Assembly (NCBI GenBank): GCA_947625185.1
Contig: CANQNJ010000001.1
Coordinates: 72,771-129,580, forward strand
DNA: 56,810 nt
Reading direction: 5' to 3'
DNA from: an uncultured Clostridia bacterium
GTDB lineage: Bacteria > Bacillota > Clostridia > Christensenellales > CAG-314
Below the pieces are notes generated by a model, which was not told where the DNA came from, ran no database searches, and saw only the letters and a list, made by a program, of their open reading frames with translations. Shown piece by piece: positions 1 through 8,915 of the stretch. The position numbers were made by a program, and so were the translations under genes. The stretch's first letter is position 1; each line of letters starts with the position of its first letter.

Positions 1-2
1 GT

Positions 3-326
3 CTTGCGATAGAGAAGTACAACAACAGTCTGGAAGAAAAAGAACAGCGTTATCAATATTCCAAAGCCAAGGCGTACGAAGCGGCGTTCCGCGCCCAACA
101 AAACAAGGCTTTGCAAAACGCCAAGATCTACGCCGAATTGGGTGAGGTCGGTTATCGCGATCTGATAGAGAAGGAGAAGTACGCCGTCTGTACCGACGGT
201 TGCGCCGCGCTAACGCGTTCCGAGGGCAACGCGATCATCAGCTTTGACTCCTTTTTCAAGAGCAGTCTGGGCAATTATTACAGCGCGTTCGTCAATTGGA
301 TCAACACCGTGCTGCCGCCCGACTGA
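3..326 (+). CDS. C-terminal part of an unrecognised protein (5' end outside window)
   Basis: The frame is open from base 3 and ends at a TGA, giving 107 residues of a protein that starts before the window. The visible start is charged and helical (EKYNNSLEEKEQRYQYSKAKAYE), probably coiled coil, followed by a more mixed region that ends in a hydrophobic/aromatic stretch (FFKSSLGNYYSAFVNWINTVLPPD). No family is recognised. A rho-independent terminator lies about 85 bp downstream, so this is the last gene of its transcript. Confidence 0.6.
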   Translation, partial: LAIEKYNNSLEEKEQRYQYSKAKAYEAAFRAQQNKALQNAKIYAELGEVGYRDLIEKEKYAVCTDGCAALTRSEGNAIISFDSFFKSSLGNYYSAFVNWINTVLPPD

Positions 327-411
327 ATGGAAACGTTTATATCTTTTATTTTCGCCTCATCGCGCCGAGACGTCCGTTCGCGTTATCGGCTTGACGGGGC
401 AAAACATTACG

Positions 412-442
412 GCTGTCGCAGATTACGCGCGACAGCTTTTTT
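412..442 (+). terminator. Rho-independent terminator
   Basis: An 8-bp stem (GCTGTCGC / GCGACAGC) with a 9-nt loop is followed by six T. It ends the transcript of the gene cut by the window start. Confidence 0.8.
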
Positions 443-479
443 GTCGTTTTTCAAAAAGGCAATTTGTACGCGCAAACAG

Positions 480-508
480 TTGAAAAATAACGTGATTTAT
501 TGTATACT
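480..508 (+). promoter_or_regulatory. Sigma-A type promoter for the 539 gene
   Basis: TTGAAA and TATACT are separated by 17 bp. The -10 box ends 30 bp before the ATG at 539. Confidence 0.7.
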
Positions 509-538
509 TAGATAAAGTTTACTACCATAAGGTACAAA

Positions 539-1369
539 ATGAAATATCAAAGTAAATCTTCCGCCGCCTATATGTTTCGCAATTTTTTCAGATTGGCGTA
601 CGTCTCCATACCGACTGCGCTGATAATGGCTTTTGCGGCTTATATGTACAAGCCCGCTATGGAAGCGGAGCTTTTTGTAACGTTGTTCCGCGGAGAGTTT
701 ACGATGGACAACTACACGACGCGATTGCTCGACGGTCTGACGTTGTTGCGTTACGGTAGATATTGGTGGATTTTCGTAATATCCGTGTTGATACTCGCTT
801 TTGCCTCGGCGATTCTGGTCGTCAAGATCGACAGGCATATGCGTACGGGACAGATGCCCGCCCTGCCCATGAGGCGCGCATTCGGGATATATCCCTATAT
901 GTTTCTGTACGTCGTATGCGCCGTTATGTCGGTGGAGGTGGGGACGCTTGTCGCTGTCGGAATATCCTGTCTGATACGTTTTGTCGGCAACGCGACGGCG
1001 ATCGCGGCTATTGCGTTGGGTCTGACGTTGGCGTTGAGGGTGCTTATCGGCTATTTGTTCGGCATACTCATCATCACTTTCCCGTTGAAGTACAGCGAGA
1101 ATTACCGCTTCAACAGGGCGATGTCCTATTCGGCGCGTCTGATGTTTCCCAAGAAAAGAATTTCTTGGGGATTTGCGCTGCTGTATCCTGCGTTGCGCGC
1201 GGCGGTATTGGGGACGGCGTATGTGCTTCAACCCTATTCGCTGGACGCGTTGGTTTATGCGGTGACGTTTATGTTTGCGGTAACATACATTCCGTGTCTT
1301 GCTTACAAGCAGTACTATGACGACGTAGGCGGAGAGCGTCGGGATATCGGCGCGATAATGTTCGGTTGA
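539..1369 (+). CDS. Polytopic membrane protein, function unknown
   Basis: This 276-residue protein has about five or six hydrophobic segments: near residues 20-40, 78-95, 115-135, 140-175 and 220-255. Between them are short basic loops such as KIDRHMRTG and RLMFPKKR, consistent with cytoplasmic loops. It has no signal peptide and no catalytic motif I recognise. It is preceded by a good promoter and followed 10 bp downstream by a second membrane protein of similar style. The two probably form an operon and may act together, which is inference from spacing only. The antisense frame is also open but looks like a shadow with unnatural composition. Confidence 0.75.
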   Translation: MKYQSKSSAAYMFRNFFRLAYVSIPTALIMAFAAYMYKPAMEAELFVTLFRGEFTMDNYTTRLLDGLTLLRYGRYWWIFVISVLILAFASAILVVKIDRHMRTGQMPALPMRRAFGIYPYMFLYVVCAVMSVEVGTLVAVGISCLIRFVGNATAIAAIALGLTLALRVLIGYLFGILIITFPLKYSENYRFNRAMSYSARLMFPKKRISWGFALLYPALRAAVLGTAYVLQPYSLDALVYAVTFMFAVTYIPCLAYKQYYDDVGGERRDIGAIMFG

Positions 1370-1379
1370 GGAGGCATCT

Positions 1380-2351
1380 ATGATAAAACCGCTTGTTCTT
1401 GCTTCCCACAATTGGAAAGTATTGCTCAAATCTCTTGTGTATCAAGCGCTGCTGTTGGCGCTCATCGTTGCGCTCGGCTATCTGATATTCGGCGATCTCG
1501 TGGACGATATTGCCAAGGTGCTTAAAGACAACAACGTCGCCGACCTCTTGTCCGACACGATCAACGAGATAGTCGCGGGCGAATTCGACAACGAGGGATT
1601 TGCCTCCCGTCTCAGCGCATTGATCGCCGATCTGCGCAATTCCATATCGTCGTTGCGATTGCCTTTCGGCGGAGTGACGATGAGTTATGTGCTTCTTTGC
1701 GTTATCTTCGTGGTGTACCGCCTGTTCGTCTCATTGACGGACGTCGCTGCGGCGTGTCAGTTGGAAGAATTTATGACGAGCAATGCCGAGCGTCCTTTCA
1801 CTTGGTTCGTCATCAAGAAGCAGGGTGCAACCTGGAAATTCGCTTTGTTGCAGACGGCGTTTGCTTTGCCGATGGACATATTGATAGTCAGCGGCTGTAT
1901 CGGCTTTTATCTGCTGTTCCTGTTGGCTTTCAGTTGGTGGACGATCATTCCCGTCGTGATATTGGGCGTGCTGTTCTATGTGATGAGACAGACTTTCTTT
2001 GCCTACACGCTGCCGTCGGTGGTATGCAGCGAGGGATCCGTCCGCATCGCTTTCAAGCGGGGACTTGCGCGCGCGCCTCAGAGATTCTGGCATGTATTCT
2101 GGAAGACGTTGATAATAGTATGTCTTATGTTGGCGATAAGCGTACTGTCCGTTATTTTTATAGATAATGCCATTCTCAAAACTGCCCTCTCGACGGTTCC
2201 CGACTTCATATTGTTCTTCTATCTCAAATGCGTCAATATGGTAGAGTATTTCCGTTTTGACAACCGTCCGTTCTTCTACAAGCGGGTAGAGATAGAGGGG
2301 ACAGATCGCTACAATCGCAAGCACGCTTCTACGGCGAAACGAGCGAGATAG
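1380..2351 (+). CDS. Polytopic membrane protein, function unknown
   Basis: This is a 323-residue protein. The ATG follows a GGAGG Shine-Dalgarno site (gaggaggcatct). The first hydrophobic segment (about residues 20-38) is followed by an extracytoplasmic-looking acidic stretch (DIAKVLKDNNVADLL) and then four or five more hydrophobic segments. The tail is basic (KRVEIEGTDRYNRKHASTAKRAR). No conserved domain is recognised. Its place 10 bp after another membrane protein points to co-expression. No terminator is obvious before the RNase J gene. Confidence 0.75.
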   Translation: MIKPLVLASHNWKVLLKSLVYQALLLALIVALGYLIFGDLVDDIAKVLKDNNVADLLSDTINEIVAGEFDNEGFASRLSALIADLRNSISSLRLPFGGVTMSYVLLCVIFVVYRLFVSLTDVAAACQLEEFMTSNAERPFTWFVIKKQGATWKFALLQTAFALPMDILIVSGCIGFYLLFLLAFSWWTIIPVVILGVLFYVMRQTFFAYTLPSVVCSEGSVRIAFKRGLARAPQRFWHVFWKTLIIVCLMLAISVLSVIFIDNAILKTALSTVPDFILFFYLKCVNMVEYFRFDNRPFFYKRVEIEGTDRYNRKHASTAKRAR

Positions 2352-2435
2352 CGTTTATCGACAATTTATCATGGGCGACGTGGAATGTTGGTTCCTTGTC
2401 GCTTTTTGCGCTCAAAAACGAGTTTTTTGCTCTTA

Positions 2436-2465
2436 TTGAGGCAACAATTTAACAAAAAAGATAAT
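2436..2465 (+). promoter_or_regulatory. Possible promoter for RNase J gene
   Basis: TTGAGG and GATAAT lie 18 bp apart. The match is only moderate, so read-through from the membrane-protein genes is an alternative. Confidence 0.4.
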
Positions 2466-2471
2466 AAGGCA

Positions 2472-2486
2472 GCGGGCATTGCCCGC
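2472..2486 (+). other. Short G+C hairpin in RNase J leader
   Basis: GCGGGC-att-GCCCGC forms a perfect 6-bp stem just after the putative -10 box and 15 bp before the ATG. It would sit at or near the 5' end of the mRNA. Confidence 0.6.
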
Positions 2487-2501
2487 GATAAGAGGTATAC
2501 A

Positions 2502-4346
2502 ATGAAATCCAAACAAATAAACGCGCCTGTCGGAAAAAAAGGCGCTTCAACGCCGCGTACGGACAGACCTTCCTCGGCAAAACGGCAATCCAAGCCGCGC
2601 TCGAAGAACGGTAAGCCCGCGGCAAACAATTTTCGCAATCCTTCCAAAGAAAGACGTCCGTCGGCCAAGGAGTACGGCAAACCGCGCGGCAAGCTCAAAG
2701 TGATATTTTTGGGCGGCGTCGGAGAGATCGGCAAGAATATGACCGCCTTCGAATACGGCGACAGCATAGTGGTGATAGACGCAGGGATGTCTTTTCCCGG
2801 GTCGGATATGCCGGGCGTGGACGTGGTGATACCCGACGTCACCTATTTATACGAGAACCGCGACCGTATCAAGGGCATCTTGCTTACGCACGGTCACGAG
2901 GACCACATCGGAGCTTTGCCCTTCATTTTGGAGAAGATCGGATGCAAGTTGGACGTATACGGCACCCGTCTTACGCTTGCTCTTGCGGAGAACAAGATAG
3001 TGGAACACAATATGACGGACAAGGTGAATTTCGTCCCCGTATCCGACCGCAGCGTCGTTTCTCTCGGCGCATTCACGGCGGAGTTCGTACACGTTTCACA
3101 TTCCGTTGCGGGCAGTATGGCGATATGTCTGCGCACGCCCGTCGGCACCGTGCTGCATACGGGCGACTTCAAGGTGGACTACACGCCGCTCGGCAACGAG
3201 ATAATGAATCTCAACCGCATTGCGGAGATAGGCAAGCAGGGCGTACTGCTGCTGATGAGCGAATCCACCAACGTGGAGAAGCCCGGCTACACTATGAGCG
3301 AATCGGTAGTGCAGGAGACCATCAACCAGATTTTCCGCGAGGCTAAGGGACGCCGACTGATAATAGCGACGTTCGCCTCAAACGTGGATCGCCTCGGAAT
3401 GATAATAGAGCTTGCCAAGACTTACCGCCGCAAGATAGCCCTCTCGGGCAAATCGATGAACAAGTACGTCGAGACGGCGGCGCGGGTAGGCGCGCTTACC
3501 ATAGATAAAAATATGTTCGTCGATATCGACGACGTCAACGAGGTGGAGGACGGCAAGTTGGTGATACTTTCGACGGGCAGTCAAGGAGAACCGATGTCGT
3601 CGCTTACGCGTATGGCAAGCGGCGAATTCAACAAGGTGCAGATTGGCGCCAACGATACTATCGTCATCTCTGCCAATCCCATACCGGGCAACGAGCGGGA
3701 CGTCTACAACGTTGTCAACAAGCTGTACCGTCTGGGCGCAAATGTGGTATATTCCGCTCTCGGCGCCGTACATGTATCGGGACACGCCTGCCAGGAAGAA
3801 CTCAAATTGATATATTCGCTTGTAAAGCCCAAGTACTTTATCCCCATTCACGGCGAATACCGTCATCTCAAACAACACGCAATGTTGGTAGGCAACCTCA
3901 AACACAAGAAGAGCAACATCATCATACCGGATATCGGCGACGTGGTAGAACTTGACGGCTCTACATTCCGCCTGTCCGGACGCGTCGTAAGCGGCAGCGT
4001 AATGGTGGACGGATTGGGCGTGGGCGATGTGGGCAACGCCGTGTTGAAGGATAGACTTTCCCTCGCCGAGGACGGCATATTGGTTTGCGTACTGTGCGTC
4101 AGCCACGGCAAACTTGCCGCCGAGCCGAAGATAGTCAGCCGCGGCTGTTTCTTCGAGGAGGACGGAGCCACGTCCATCATCGCCGAGCTTACGGGACAGA
4201 TCAAAGCCGAAGTGGTCAGGATGAACATTCAGAATTACAACGGCGTCGCCAACGTCAAATCGGTCGTGCAACGTATCGTAAGGCATTATTTCCGGGTGAC
4301 GTTGAAACGCAACCCCATAGTATTGCCTATCGTCATAGAATTGTAA
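2502..4346 (+). CDS. rnj: Ribonuclease J
   Basis: The 614-residue product is an RNase J of the metallo-beta-lactamase/beta-CASP group, which combines endonuclease and 5'-3' exonuclease activity in mRNA decay and rRNA maturation in Bacillota. After a basic, low-complexity N-terminal tail of about 60 residues the core begins with KLKVIFLGGVGEIGKNM. The zinc motif HGHEDH is in LLTHGHEDHIGALPF; further metal-binding His lie in VHVSHSVAG and HTGDFKVD. The beta-CASP part has STGSQGEPMSSLTRMA and PIHGEYRHL. I chose the ATG at 2502 because AGAGG precedes it and the upstream in-frame residues look non-coding. The lysine/serine-rich N-terminal extension is longer than in B. subtilis RNase J1. Confidence 0.95.
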   Translation: MKSKQINAPVGKKGASTPRTDRPSSAKRQSKPRSKNGKPAANNFRNPSKERRPSAKEYGKPRGKLKVIFLGGVGEIGKNMTAFEYGDSIVVIDAGMSFPGSDMPGVDVVIPDVTYLYENRDRIKGILLTHGHEDHIGALPFILEKIGCKLDVYGTRLTLALAENKIVEHNMTDKVNFVPVSDRSVVSLGAFTAEFVHVSHSVAGSMAICLRTPVGTVLHTGDFKVDYTPLGNEIMNLNRIAEIGKQGVLLLMSESTNVEKPGYTMSESVVQETINQIFREAKGRRLIIATFASNVDRLGMIIELAKTYRRKIALSGKSMNKYVETAARVGALTIDKNMFVDIDDVNEVEDGKLVILSTGSQGEPMSSLTRMASGEFNKVQIGANDTIVISANPIPGNERDVYNVVNKLYRLGANVVYSALGAVHVSGHACQEELKLIYSLVKPKYFIPIHGEYRHLKQHAMLVGNLKHKKSNIIIPDIGDVVELDGSTFRLSGRVVSGSVMVDGLGVGDVGNAVLKDRLSLAEDGILVCVLCVSHGKLAAEPKIVSRGCFFEEDGATSIIAELTGQIKAEVVRMNIQNYNGVANVKSVVQRIVRHYFRVTLKRNPIVLPIVIEL

Positions 4347-4521
4347 CGGCATATCGGTCGATATCGTCGCGAACTTGGCTCGTTTCCGAAAACAGCCTTT
4401 GCCGTACGAGCAGACTCGGCGCTCGCCGTAAAAAGCTGCGTTTGAGTCCGCAGAGGTTTGCCGCAATTCAATGATTGTCTTTGTTCGCGCTTCCTGTTTT
4501 GGGGCGCGTCACACACAAAAA

Positions 4522-5109
4522 ATGTCCACTCTCGAAGAACTGAAAAAATACGCCCGCGAGCGTTATATCCCCGTTATGTCGGACGCGACAAAACAATTGC
4601 TGTACGATACCGTCGCCGAACGTCAGCCCGAGCGTATACTCGAAATAGGCACGGCGATAGGGTACAGCGGTATAGTTATGCTGTCCGCCGCTTCCGAGGC
4701 AACTCTCAATACGATAGAACTGTCCGAGCAGGCGGCGAACAGAGCGAGAGCCAACTTCGCCGAGTTCGGATTGGACGGTCGTGTCAATATATTCGTCGGC
4801 GACGCGAGGGAGATAGTTCCGTTGCTCACGGGCAAATACGATTTTATTTTTATGGATGGACCCAAGGGGCAGTACGAGACGTTCTTCCCTTATCTTACGG
4901 AACTGTTGACGGTAGGGGGCACGCTTGTTTGCGACAACGTTCTGTACAAGGGATTGGTGGAGCATATACCCGACGACAAACGCCACAAGCATATAACCGT
5001 AGCGCGCAATATGCGGGCTTTTCTGGACGATATTACCGCAGATAAACGCTATCGCACAACGCTTCACCGTGTAGGCGACGGCGTAACCGTGTCCACAAAA
5101 ATAAGTTAA
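4522..5109 (+). CDS. trmR: tRNA 5-hydroxyuridine O-methyltransferase (TrmR/YrrM-like)
   Basis: This is a 195-residue class I SAM methyltransferase of the O-methyltransferase family 3. The SAM-binding motif is ILEIGTAIGYSGIVM, the acidic ribose-binding residue is in LNTIELSEQ, and the metal/substrate motif is YDFIFMDGPKGQY followed by VCDNVLYKG. Family members next to U32 peptidases (yrrM-yrrN-yrrO in Bacillus) methylate 5-hydroxyuridine at tRNA position 34 to 5-methoxyuridine. The adjacent U32 gene supports that role. I chose the ATG at 4522, where the family alignment begins (MSTLEELKKYARE); an upstream ATG at 4471 would add 17 unlikely residues. Neither start has a strong Shine-Dalgarno site. 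Confidence 0.85.
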   Translation: MSTLEELKKYARERYIPVMSDATKQLLYDTVAERQPERILEIGTAIGYSGIVMLSAASEATLNTIELSEQAANRARANFAEFGLDGRVNIFVGDAREIVPLLTGKYDFIFMDGPKGQYETFFPYLTELLTVGGTLVCDNVLYKGLVEHIPDDKRHKHITVARNMRAFLDDITADKRYRTTLHRVGDGVTVSTKIS

Positions 5110-5141
5110 GTTGTGCGAAAATCGTACAATTACAGAATACT

Positions 5142-6398
5142 ATGTCAGACATATTATTTGAAAAAAGCATAAAAACAGAGAAAAAACGCCCCAAAGCGGA
5201 GTTGTTGGCGCCGGCAGGCAATCTTGAAAAGCTGATTACGGCTTTGCATTTCGGCGCGGACGCGGTGTATCTTGCCGGTAAGAAATTCGGGCTTCGCGCC
5301 TTTGCCGATAACTTCGGGGACGAAGAGATCGCCGAAGCCGTCCGTATCGCGCACGAGGCGAACGCAAAGGCTTACGTCACACTGAATATTTTTGCAAGCA
5401 ATGCGGATTTCGACCAACTCGGCGATTATCTCGCGATATTGGAAGAAGCCCGTGCGGACGCGGTGCTTGTAACCGACGTCGGCGTATTGGATTTCGTCAA
5501 GGCGCACAGCAAATTGCCTATACACATATCCACGCAGGCAAATACCACCAACAAGTATGCCGTCCGTCATTGGAAGCAACTCGGCGCGGAGCGCGTAGTG
5601 CTTGCTCGCGAAGTACCTCTCCGAGCCATTCGCGAGATCGCCGATTTTTGTCCCGACGTTCAGTTGGAAGCATTTGTTCACGGCGCAATGTGCGTAAGTT
5701 ACAGCGGAAGATGTCTTATGTCCAATTACCTCAGCAATCGCGACAGCAATCGCGGCGAGTGCGTTCAGGCGTGTCGGTGGGAGTGGCAGGTCCGCGAGGT
5801 AAGCCGCGATGATTGGCTGCCCGTATACGAGGACAGTCGGGGCAGTTACATATTCAACTCCAAGGATATGAATATGCTTTCGCATCTTGCCGAGCTTCTC
5901 GACGCCGGCGTGGTAAGTTTCAAGATCGAGGGCAGAATGAAATCGGCATTTTACGTCGGTACGGTGACCGCCGCATATCGTCGCGCGCTCGACGCGATAT
6001 ATGAAGGCAAGTTCACTCCCGAATTGAACGGGATATTGCAGCGCGAACTCAACAAAGCCTCTCATCGCGATTACACAACGGGATTTTATTTCGACGAGGA
6101 TATGTCCCGACAGTACTATGACAGCAGCAAAGCCACAGAGGAATACAAATTTATCGCCGTCGTGAAAGAGGTGCGCGATGACGGCGTCCTCATTGAACAG
6201 CGCAACAAATTCGCCGTGGGCGACGAGTTGGAAATATTGTCCCTCGGCGAGGCTTGCGGCAAGAGTTTTACCGTGCAATATGCTCGCGACGTTCTCGGCA
6301 ACGACGTTTCCGTTTGCAACAGAGTAAAGCAGCTACTCGAAATCAACTGTCCCTATCCTATTGCCGTCGGGGATATTCTTCGCAAATTCAACGGCTAA
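5142..6398 (+). CDS. trhP: U32-family tRNA hydroxylation protein (TrhP-like)
   Basis: The 418-residue protein carries the U32 signature EAFVHGAMCVSYSGRC followed by the cysteine cluster GECVQACRW, and begins with the typical PKAELLAPAGNLEKL. U32 proteins of this type (TrhP; YrrN/YrrO in Bacillus) are needed for prephenate-dependent hydroxylation of wobble uridine to ho5U34, the substrate of TrmR encoded just upstream (32-bp gap). The C-terminal beta-barrel-like part (residues about 325-418) ends in VGDILRKF, typical of the full-length family. Its 3' end overlaps the oppositely transcribed dapB by 66 bp. Protease activity, implied by the old name, is not expected. Confidence 0.88.
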   Translation: MSDILFEKSIKTEKKRPKAELLAPAGNLEKLITALHFGADAVYLAGKKFGLRAFADNFGDEEIAEAVRIAHEANAKAYVTLNIFASNADFDQLGDYLAILEEARADAVLVTDVGVLDFVKAHSKLPIHISTQANTTNKYAVRHWKQLGAERVVLAREVPLRAIREIADFCPDVQLEAFVHGAMCVSYSGRCLMSNYLSNRDSNRGECVQACRWEWQVREVSRDDWLPVYEDSRGSYIFNSKDMNMLSHLAELLDAGVVSFKIEGRMKSAFYVGTVTAAYRRALDAIYEGKFTPELNGILQRELNKASHRDYTTGFYFDEDMSRQYYDSSKATEEYKFIAVVKEVRDDGVLIEQRNKFAVGDELEILSLGEACGKSFTVQYARDVLGNDVSVCNRVKQLLEINCPYPIAVGDILRKFNG

Positions 6399-7007
6399 AC
6401 GTTCCGCCGTTTGCACGGCGCCTTTGGCAAATATGTCGGTATTTTCCGCCTGATGCGTCAGCGTCAGGCTTTCTCCTTGTGTGGCGAATATCACGCTGTG
6501 ACAGCCGAAATTGCTTCCGCAGCGCAGAGAATGTATCGTTACGCCCTTAAAACTCTTTCGTTTGGCGGCAGTTGCCGCAAGCATCTTCGCCGTGCCGCTC
6601 GGAGAATCGATTTTTCCTTTTCTGTGTATTTCCACGATCTCGCAGTCCCAATCCGCAAGCTGTCTGCTCAACGTTTCCACAACGGCGCGCAGAGCGTTTA
6701 TCCCCGCGGCGAAGTTGCTTTTTGCCGCGACGGGCAATTGCTGCGACAGCTCGTCTATCGCCCGTTGTTGCGTCTCGTTCCTGCCCGTAACGCCCGTAAC
6801 CAGAGGACAGCGGTGGGAGCGGCAGAAGGAACACACTTCGTCGGTTGCGTCCGCCGTCGAGAAATCTATTACGACGTCGGCGTTTTGTTTGTCGAACAGC
6901 GGCGCTTGTCCCTTTTCCACGGGCAGTACGATATGACCGCGCGCCTCGGCGATCGCCGCCACCTTGCTGCCCACCCGTCCGTCGGAGCCGAATACCGCTA
7001 TCGTCAT
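6333..7007 (-). CDS. dapB: 4-hydroxy-tetrahydrodipicolinate reductase
   Basis: The 224-residue DapB catalyses NAD(P)H-dependent reduction in the DAP/lysine pathway. The nucleotide-binding start is MTIAVFGSDGRVGSKV, ADVVIDFST is the DxxIDFS motif, LVTGVTG is the GTTG-type motif, and the substrate loop is EIVEIHRKGKIDSPSGTAKML (family E-x-HHxxKxDxPSGTA; here HRKGKIDSPSGTA). It is shorter than the usual 240-270 residues. The start at 7007 overlaps the dapA stop by 4 bp, implying translational coupling. Upstream in-frame residues are antisense shadow of dapA. The 3' end runs 66 bp into convergent trhP. Confidence 0.92.
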   Translation of the reverse strand: MTIAVFGSDGRVGSKVAAIAEARGHIVLPVEKGQAPLFDKQNADVVIDFSTADATDEVCSFCRSHRCPLVTGVTGRNETQQRAIDELSQQLPVAAKSNFAAGINALRAVVETLSRQLADWDCEIVEIHRKGKIDSPSGTAKMLAATAAKRKSFKGVTIHSLRCGSNFGCHSVIFATQGESLTLTHQAENTDIFAKGAVQTAERLAVEFAKNIPDGNRIGTVDFE

Positions 7008-7825
7008 TGTATTTTCTCCCAATCGATTGCGTCTATTTGTTTTCTCGTCGCCCCGCAGGCTTTTGTAAGCGGAAGGCGCACATCGTAGGCGTCGAAGATA
7101 CCCTTTTTGTACAACATATATTTGACGGCGACGGGGTTTACTTCCAACATCGTAAGCTTGGCGAGCAATCCGAACAGCGCGCTGTCCTCTTCGGAGGCGC
7201 CACGTATTATTTTCCGAGTCAGTTCGGGCGCGACGTTGGATACCACGGATACGCTTCCTTTTGCGCCCCGCGCAAGCATTTCCGACAGCAATCCGTCGTT
7301 GCCGCACAGCACGGTCATTTTTGCGGACAGCGCCTCGGTAAATTGCAGATTGCCGCCCGCGTCTTTAAGCATATATCGTCCCGATTCCGACAGCTTTTCC
7401 ACAATGCGCCTGTCCAGAACATATCCGCAGCGAGAGGGCGCGTTGTACAGCATTACGGGGATATCGACCGCCTCGGCGACCTGCTTTACGTGCAGCAGGT
7501 ACCCTTTGGGCGTGCATTTTACAAATGCGGGCGGAGCAAGCAATATGCCGTTTGCGCCGAGTTTTTCCGCGGTAACGGCGTCCTTTGTCGCCTTTTTCGT
7601 ATCGGCGTTTTCCACTCCGACCCACAGCGGCAATTGCGGCGCGACCCCTTTGGCAAGGGTTATAAGCAATTTTTTTTCGCAGTCGTCAAGCAGAAGCGCT
7701 TCCGCAGTTGTGCCGACCGCAAGCAATCCGTCCACCGAATTTTTCTGACGGGATATCAATTTTTCATAGCTGCGACTGTCGATTTTTCCCTCTTTGAAGG
7801 GCGTCGCAAGGGCGGTTATAAGCAT
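7004..7825 (-). CDS. dapA: 4-hydroxy-tetrahydrodipicolinate synthase
   Basis: This 273-residue DapA condenses pyruvate with aspartate semialdehyde. Motifs visible are GLLAVGTTAEALLL (family GTTGE), the proton-relay tyrosine in LYNAPSRCG and the Schiff-base lysine in YMLKDAGGN. It lies between asd and dapB in an overlapping operon. The ATG at 7825 follows GGGAG; a GTG nine bases upstream (7834) is possible but would lengthen the overlap with asd. At about 270 residues it is slightly shorter than the usual 290. No lysine riboswitch was seen upstream of the operon. Confidence 0.93.
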   Translation of the reverse strand: MLITALATPFKEGKIDSRSYEKLISRQKNSVDGLLAVGTTAEALLLDDCEKKLLITLAKGVAPQLPLWVGVENADTKKATKDAVTAEKLGANGILLAPPAFVKCTPKGYLLHVKQVAEAVDIPVMLYNAPSRCGYVLDRRIVEKLSESGRYMLKDAGGNLQFTEALSAKMTVLCGNDGLLSEMLARGAKGSVSVVSNVAPELTRKIIRGASEEDSALFGLLAKLTMLEVNPVAVKYMLYKKGIFDAYDVRLPLTKACGATRKQIDAIDWEKIQ

Positions 7826-8793
7826 TTTTCCCACTCCCGAAATTTACATAGCAATATTTCGTACGCGTTGTAGGCGGCGCCTCTCAGCAGATTGTCCGCC
7901 ACGCAGAAGAAATTGACTGCGTTGTACGTCGGGTCCTTGGTGACGCGTCCCACGCCGACGTATTTGGTGCCTTTCAGCGTCAGCGGCATGGGATACAGAC
8001 CGCATTCGGCGTCGTCGAGCAGCAGTACGTTTGGCGTGTTCTTGAACCTGTCGCGTATTTCCGCGATATTTATTTTGCTTTTCAGTTGAAGATTGACGAA
8101 TACGCCGTGGCATACGGAGACGGGCACCCTTGCGCAGAAGGCGTTCACTTTGAGGCGGGGCAGGGACAGTATTTTTCTGCTTTCGTCCGTCAGTTTGCGT
8201 TCTTCGGTAGTGAAGCCGTCGCCGCGCAATTGCCCGATCATAGGGATAACGTTGTCGTATATCGGATGGCGAAATGCTTTCAGCGCGCCGTAGCAACGCC
8301 TTTCTTCGAGGTCGGTCAACGCGTCCTTGCCCGCGCCGCTCACCGATTGATATGTAACAGCAAGCATTCTTACGGGTCCAAGATCTTTAAGGGCGTTTAT
8401 CGGTATCACGGTTTGGATGGTGGAACAGTTGGGGTTGGCTATCAGCGTCTTTCCGCGCACGGTATCTCCGTTTACCGACGGCACCACGAGAGGCACGTCC
8501 CGACGCAGTCGGAAATAGCGACTGTTGTCTATGCAGGTTATGCCTCGTCGGATAAGTTTCGGCGCGTACTTTGCCGCGACCTCGTCCGTTGCCATAAACA
8601 TAGCGCAGTCCGCTTTGACGGAGGGCAGATTTTCGCAGCTTTCCACGACGGCGGTGCGGTTTCTCAATTGGACAACGGACCCTGCCGATTCGTTTGCGAA
8701 CAATTTCAGCCGAACGTTGGGCATATTGTCCAGAATATCGGTAAGTTTCCGTCCTACCAGTCCTGTCGCGCCCACAATGGCGATATGGTACAT
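7816..8793 (-). CDS. asd: Aspartate-semialdehyde dehydrogenase
   Basis: The 325-residue enzyme reduces aspartyl phosphate to aspartate semialdehyde. The N-terminal GATGLVGRKL binds NADP, the catalytic cysteine lies in LIANPNCSTIQ, and VPVSVCHGVFVNLQ contains the active-site histidine region. It is the first gene of the asd-dapA-dapB operon on the reverse strand, with an AAAGGAG Shine-Dalgarno site before the ATG. It feeds DapA directly. No convincing promoter was found in the 190-bp gap shared with the divergent membrane-protein gene, although one must exist there. Confidence 0.94.
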   Translation of the reverse strand: MYHIAIVGATGLVGRKLTDILDNMPNVRLKLFANESAGSVVQLRNRTAVVESCENLPSVKADCAMFMATDEVAAKYAPKLIRRGITCIDNSRYFRLRRDVPLVVPSVNGDTVRGKTLIANPNCSTIQTVIPINALKDLGPVRMLAVTYQSVSGAGKDALTDLEERRCYGALKAFRHPIYDNVIPMIGQLRGDGFTTEERKLTDESRKILSLPRLKVNAFCARVPVSVCHGVFVNLQLKSKINIAEIRDRFKNTPNVLLLDDAECGLYPMPLTLKGTKYVGVGRVTKDPTYNAVNFFCVADNLLRGAAYNAYEILLCKFREWEKCL

Positions 8794-8886
8794 AAATCTC
8801 CTTTGTCATTACAATATGTTGCGCGGCAAAAAAGCTTGACGAAAAAAGAGGAAAACCGTCGGTTTTTTTTGATATGATAAATTTAG

Positions 8887-8915
8887 TTGAAAAATCTCTT
8901 TATTTTTGATATACT
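8887..8915 (+). promoter_or_regulatory. Sigma-A type promoter for the 8983 gene
   Basis: TTGAAA and TATACT are separated by 17 bp. The -10 box lies inside an inverted repeat (8906-8932) that could be an operator. A leader hairpin (AGGCGGA 8935-8941 / TCCGCCT 8959-8965) follows before the Shine-Dalgarno site. Confidence 0.7.

Noticed and set aside
5142-6398. Secreted or collagenase-type protease as the role of the U32 protein
   Set aside because: There is no signal peptide, and the neighbour TrmR points to tRNA hydroxylation.
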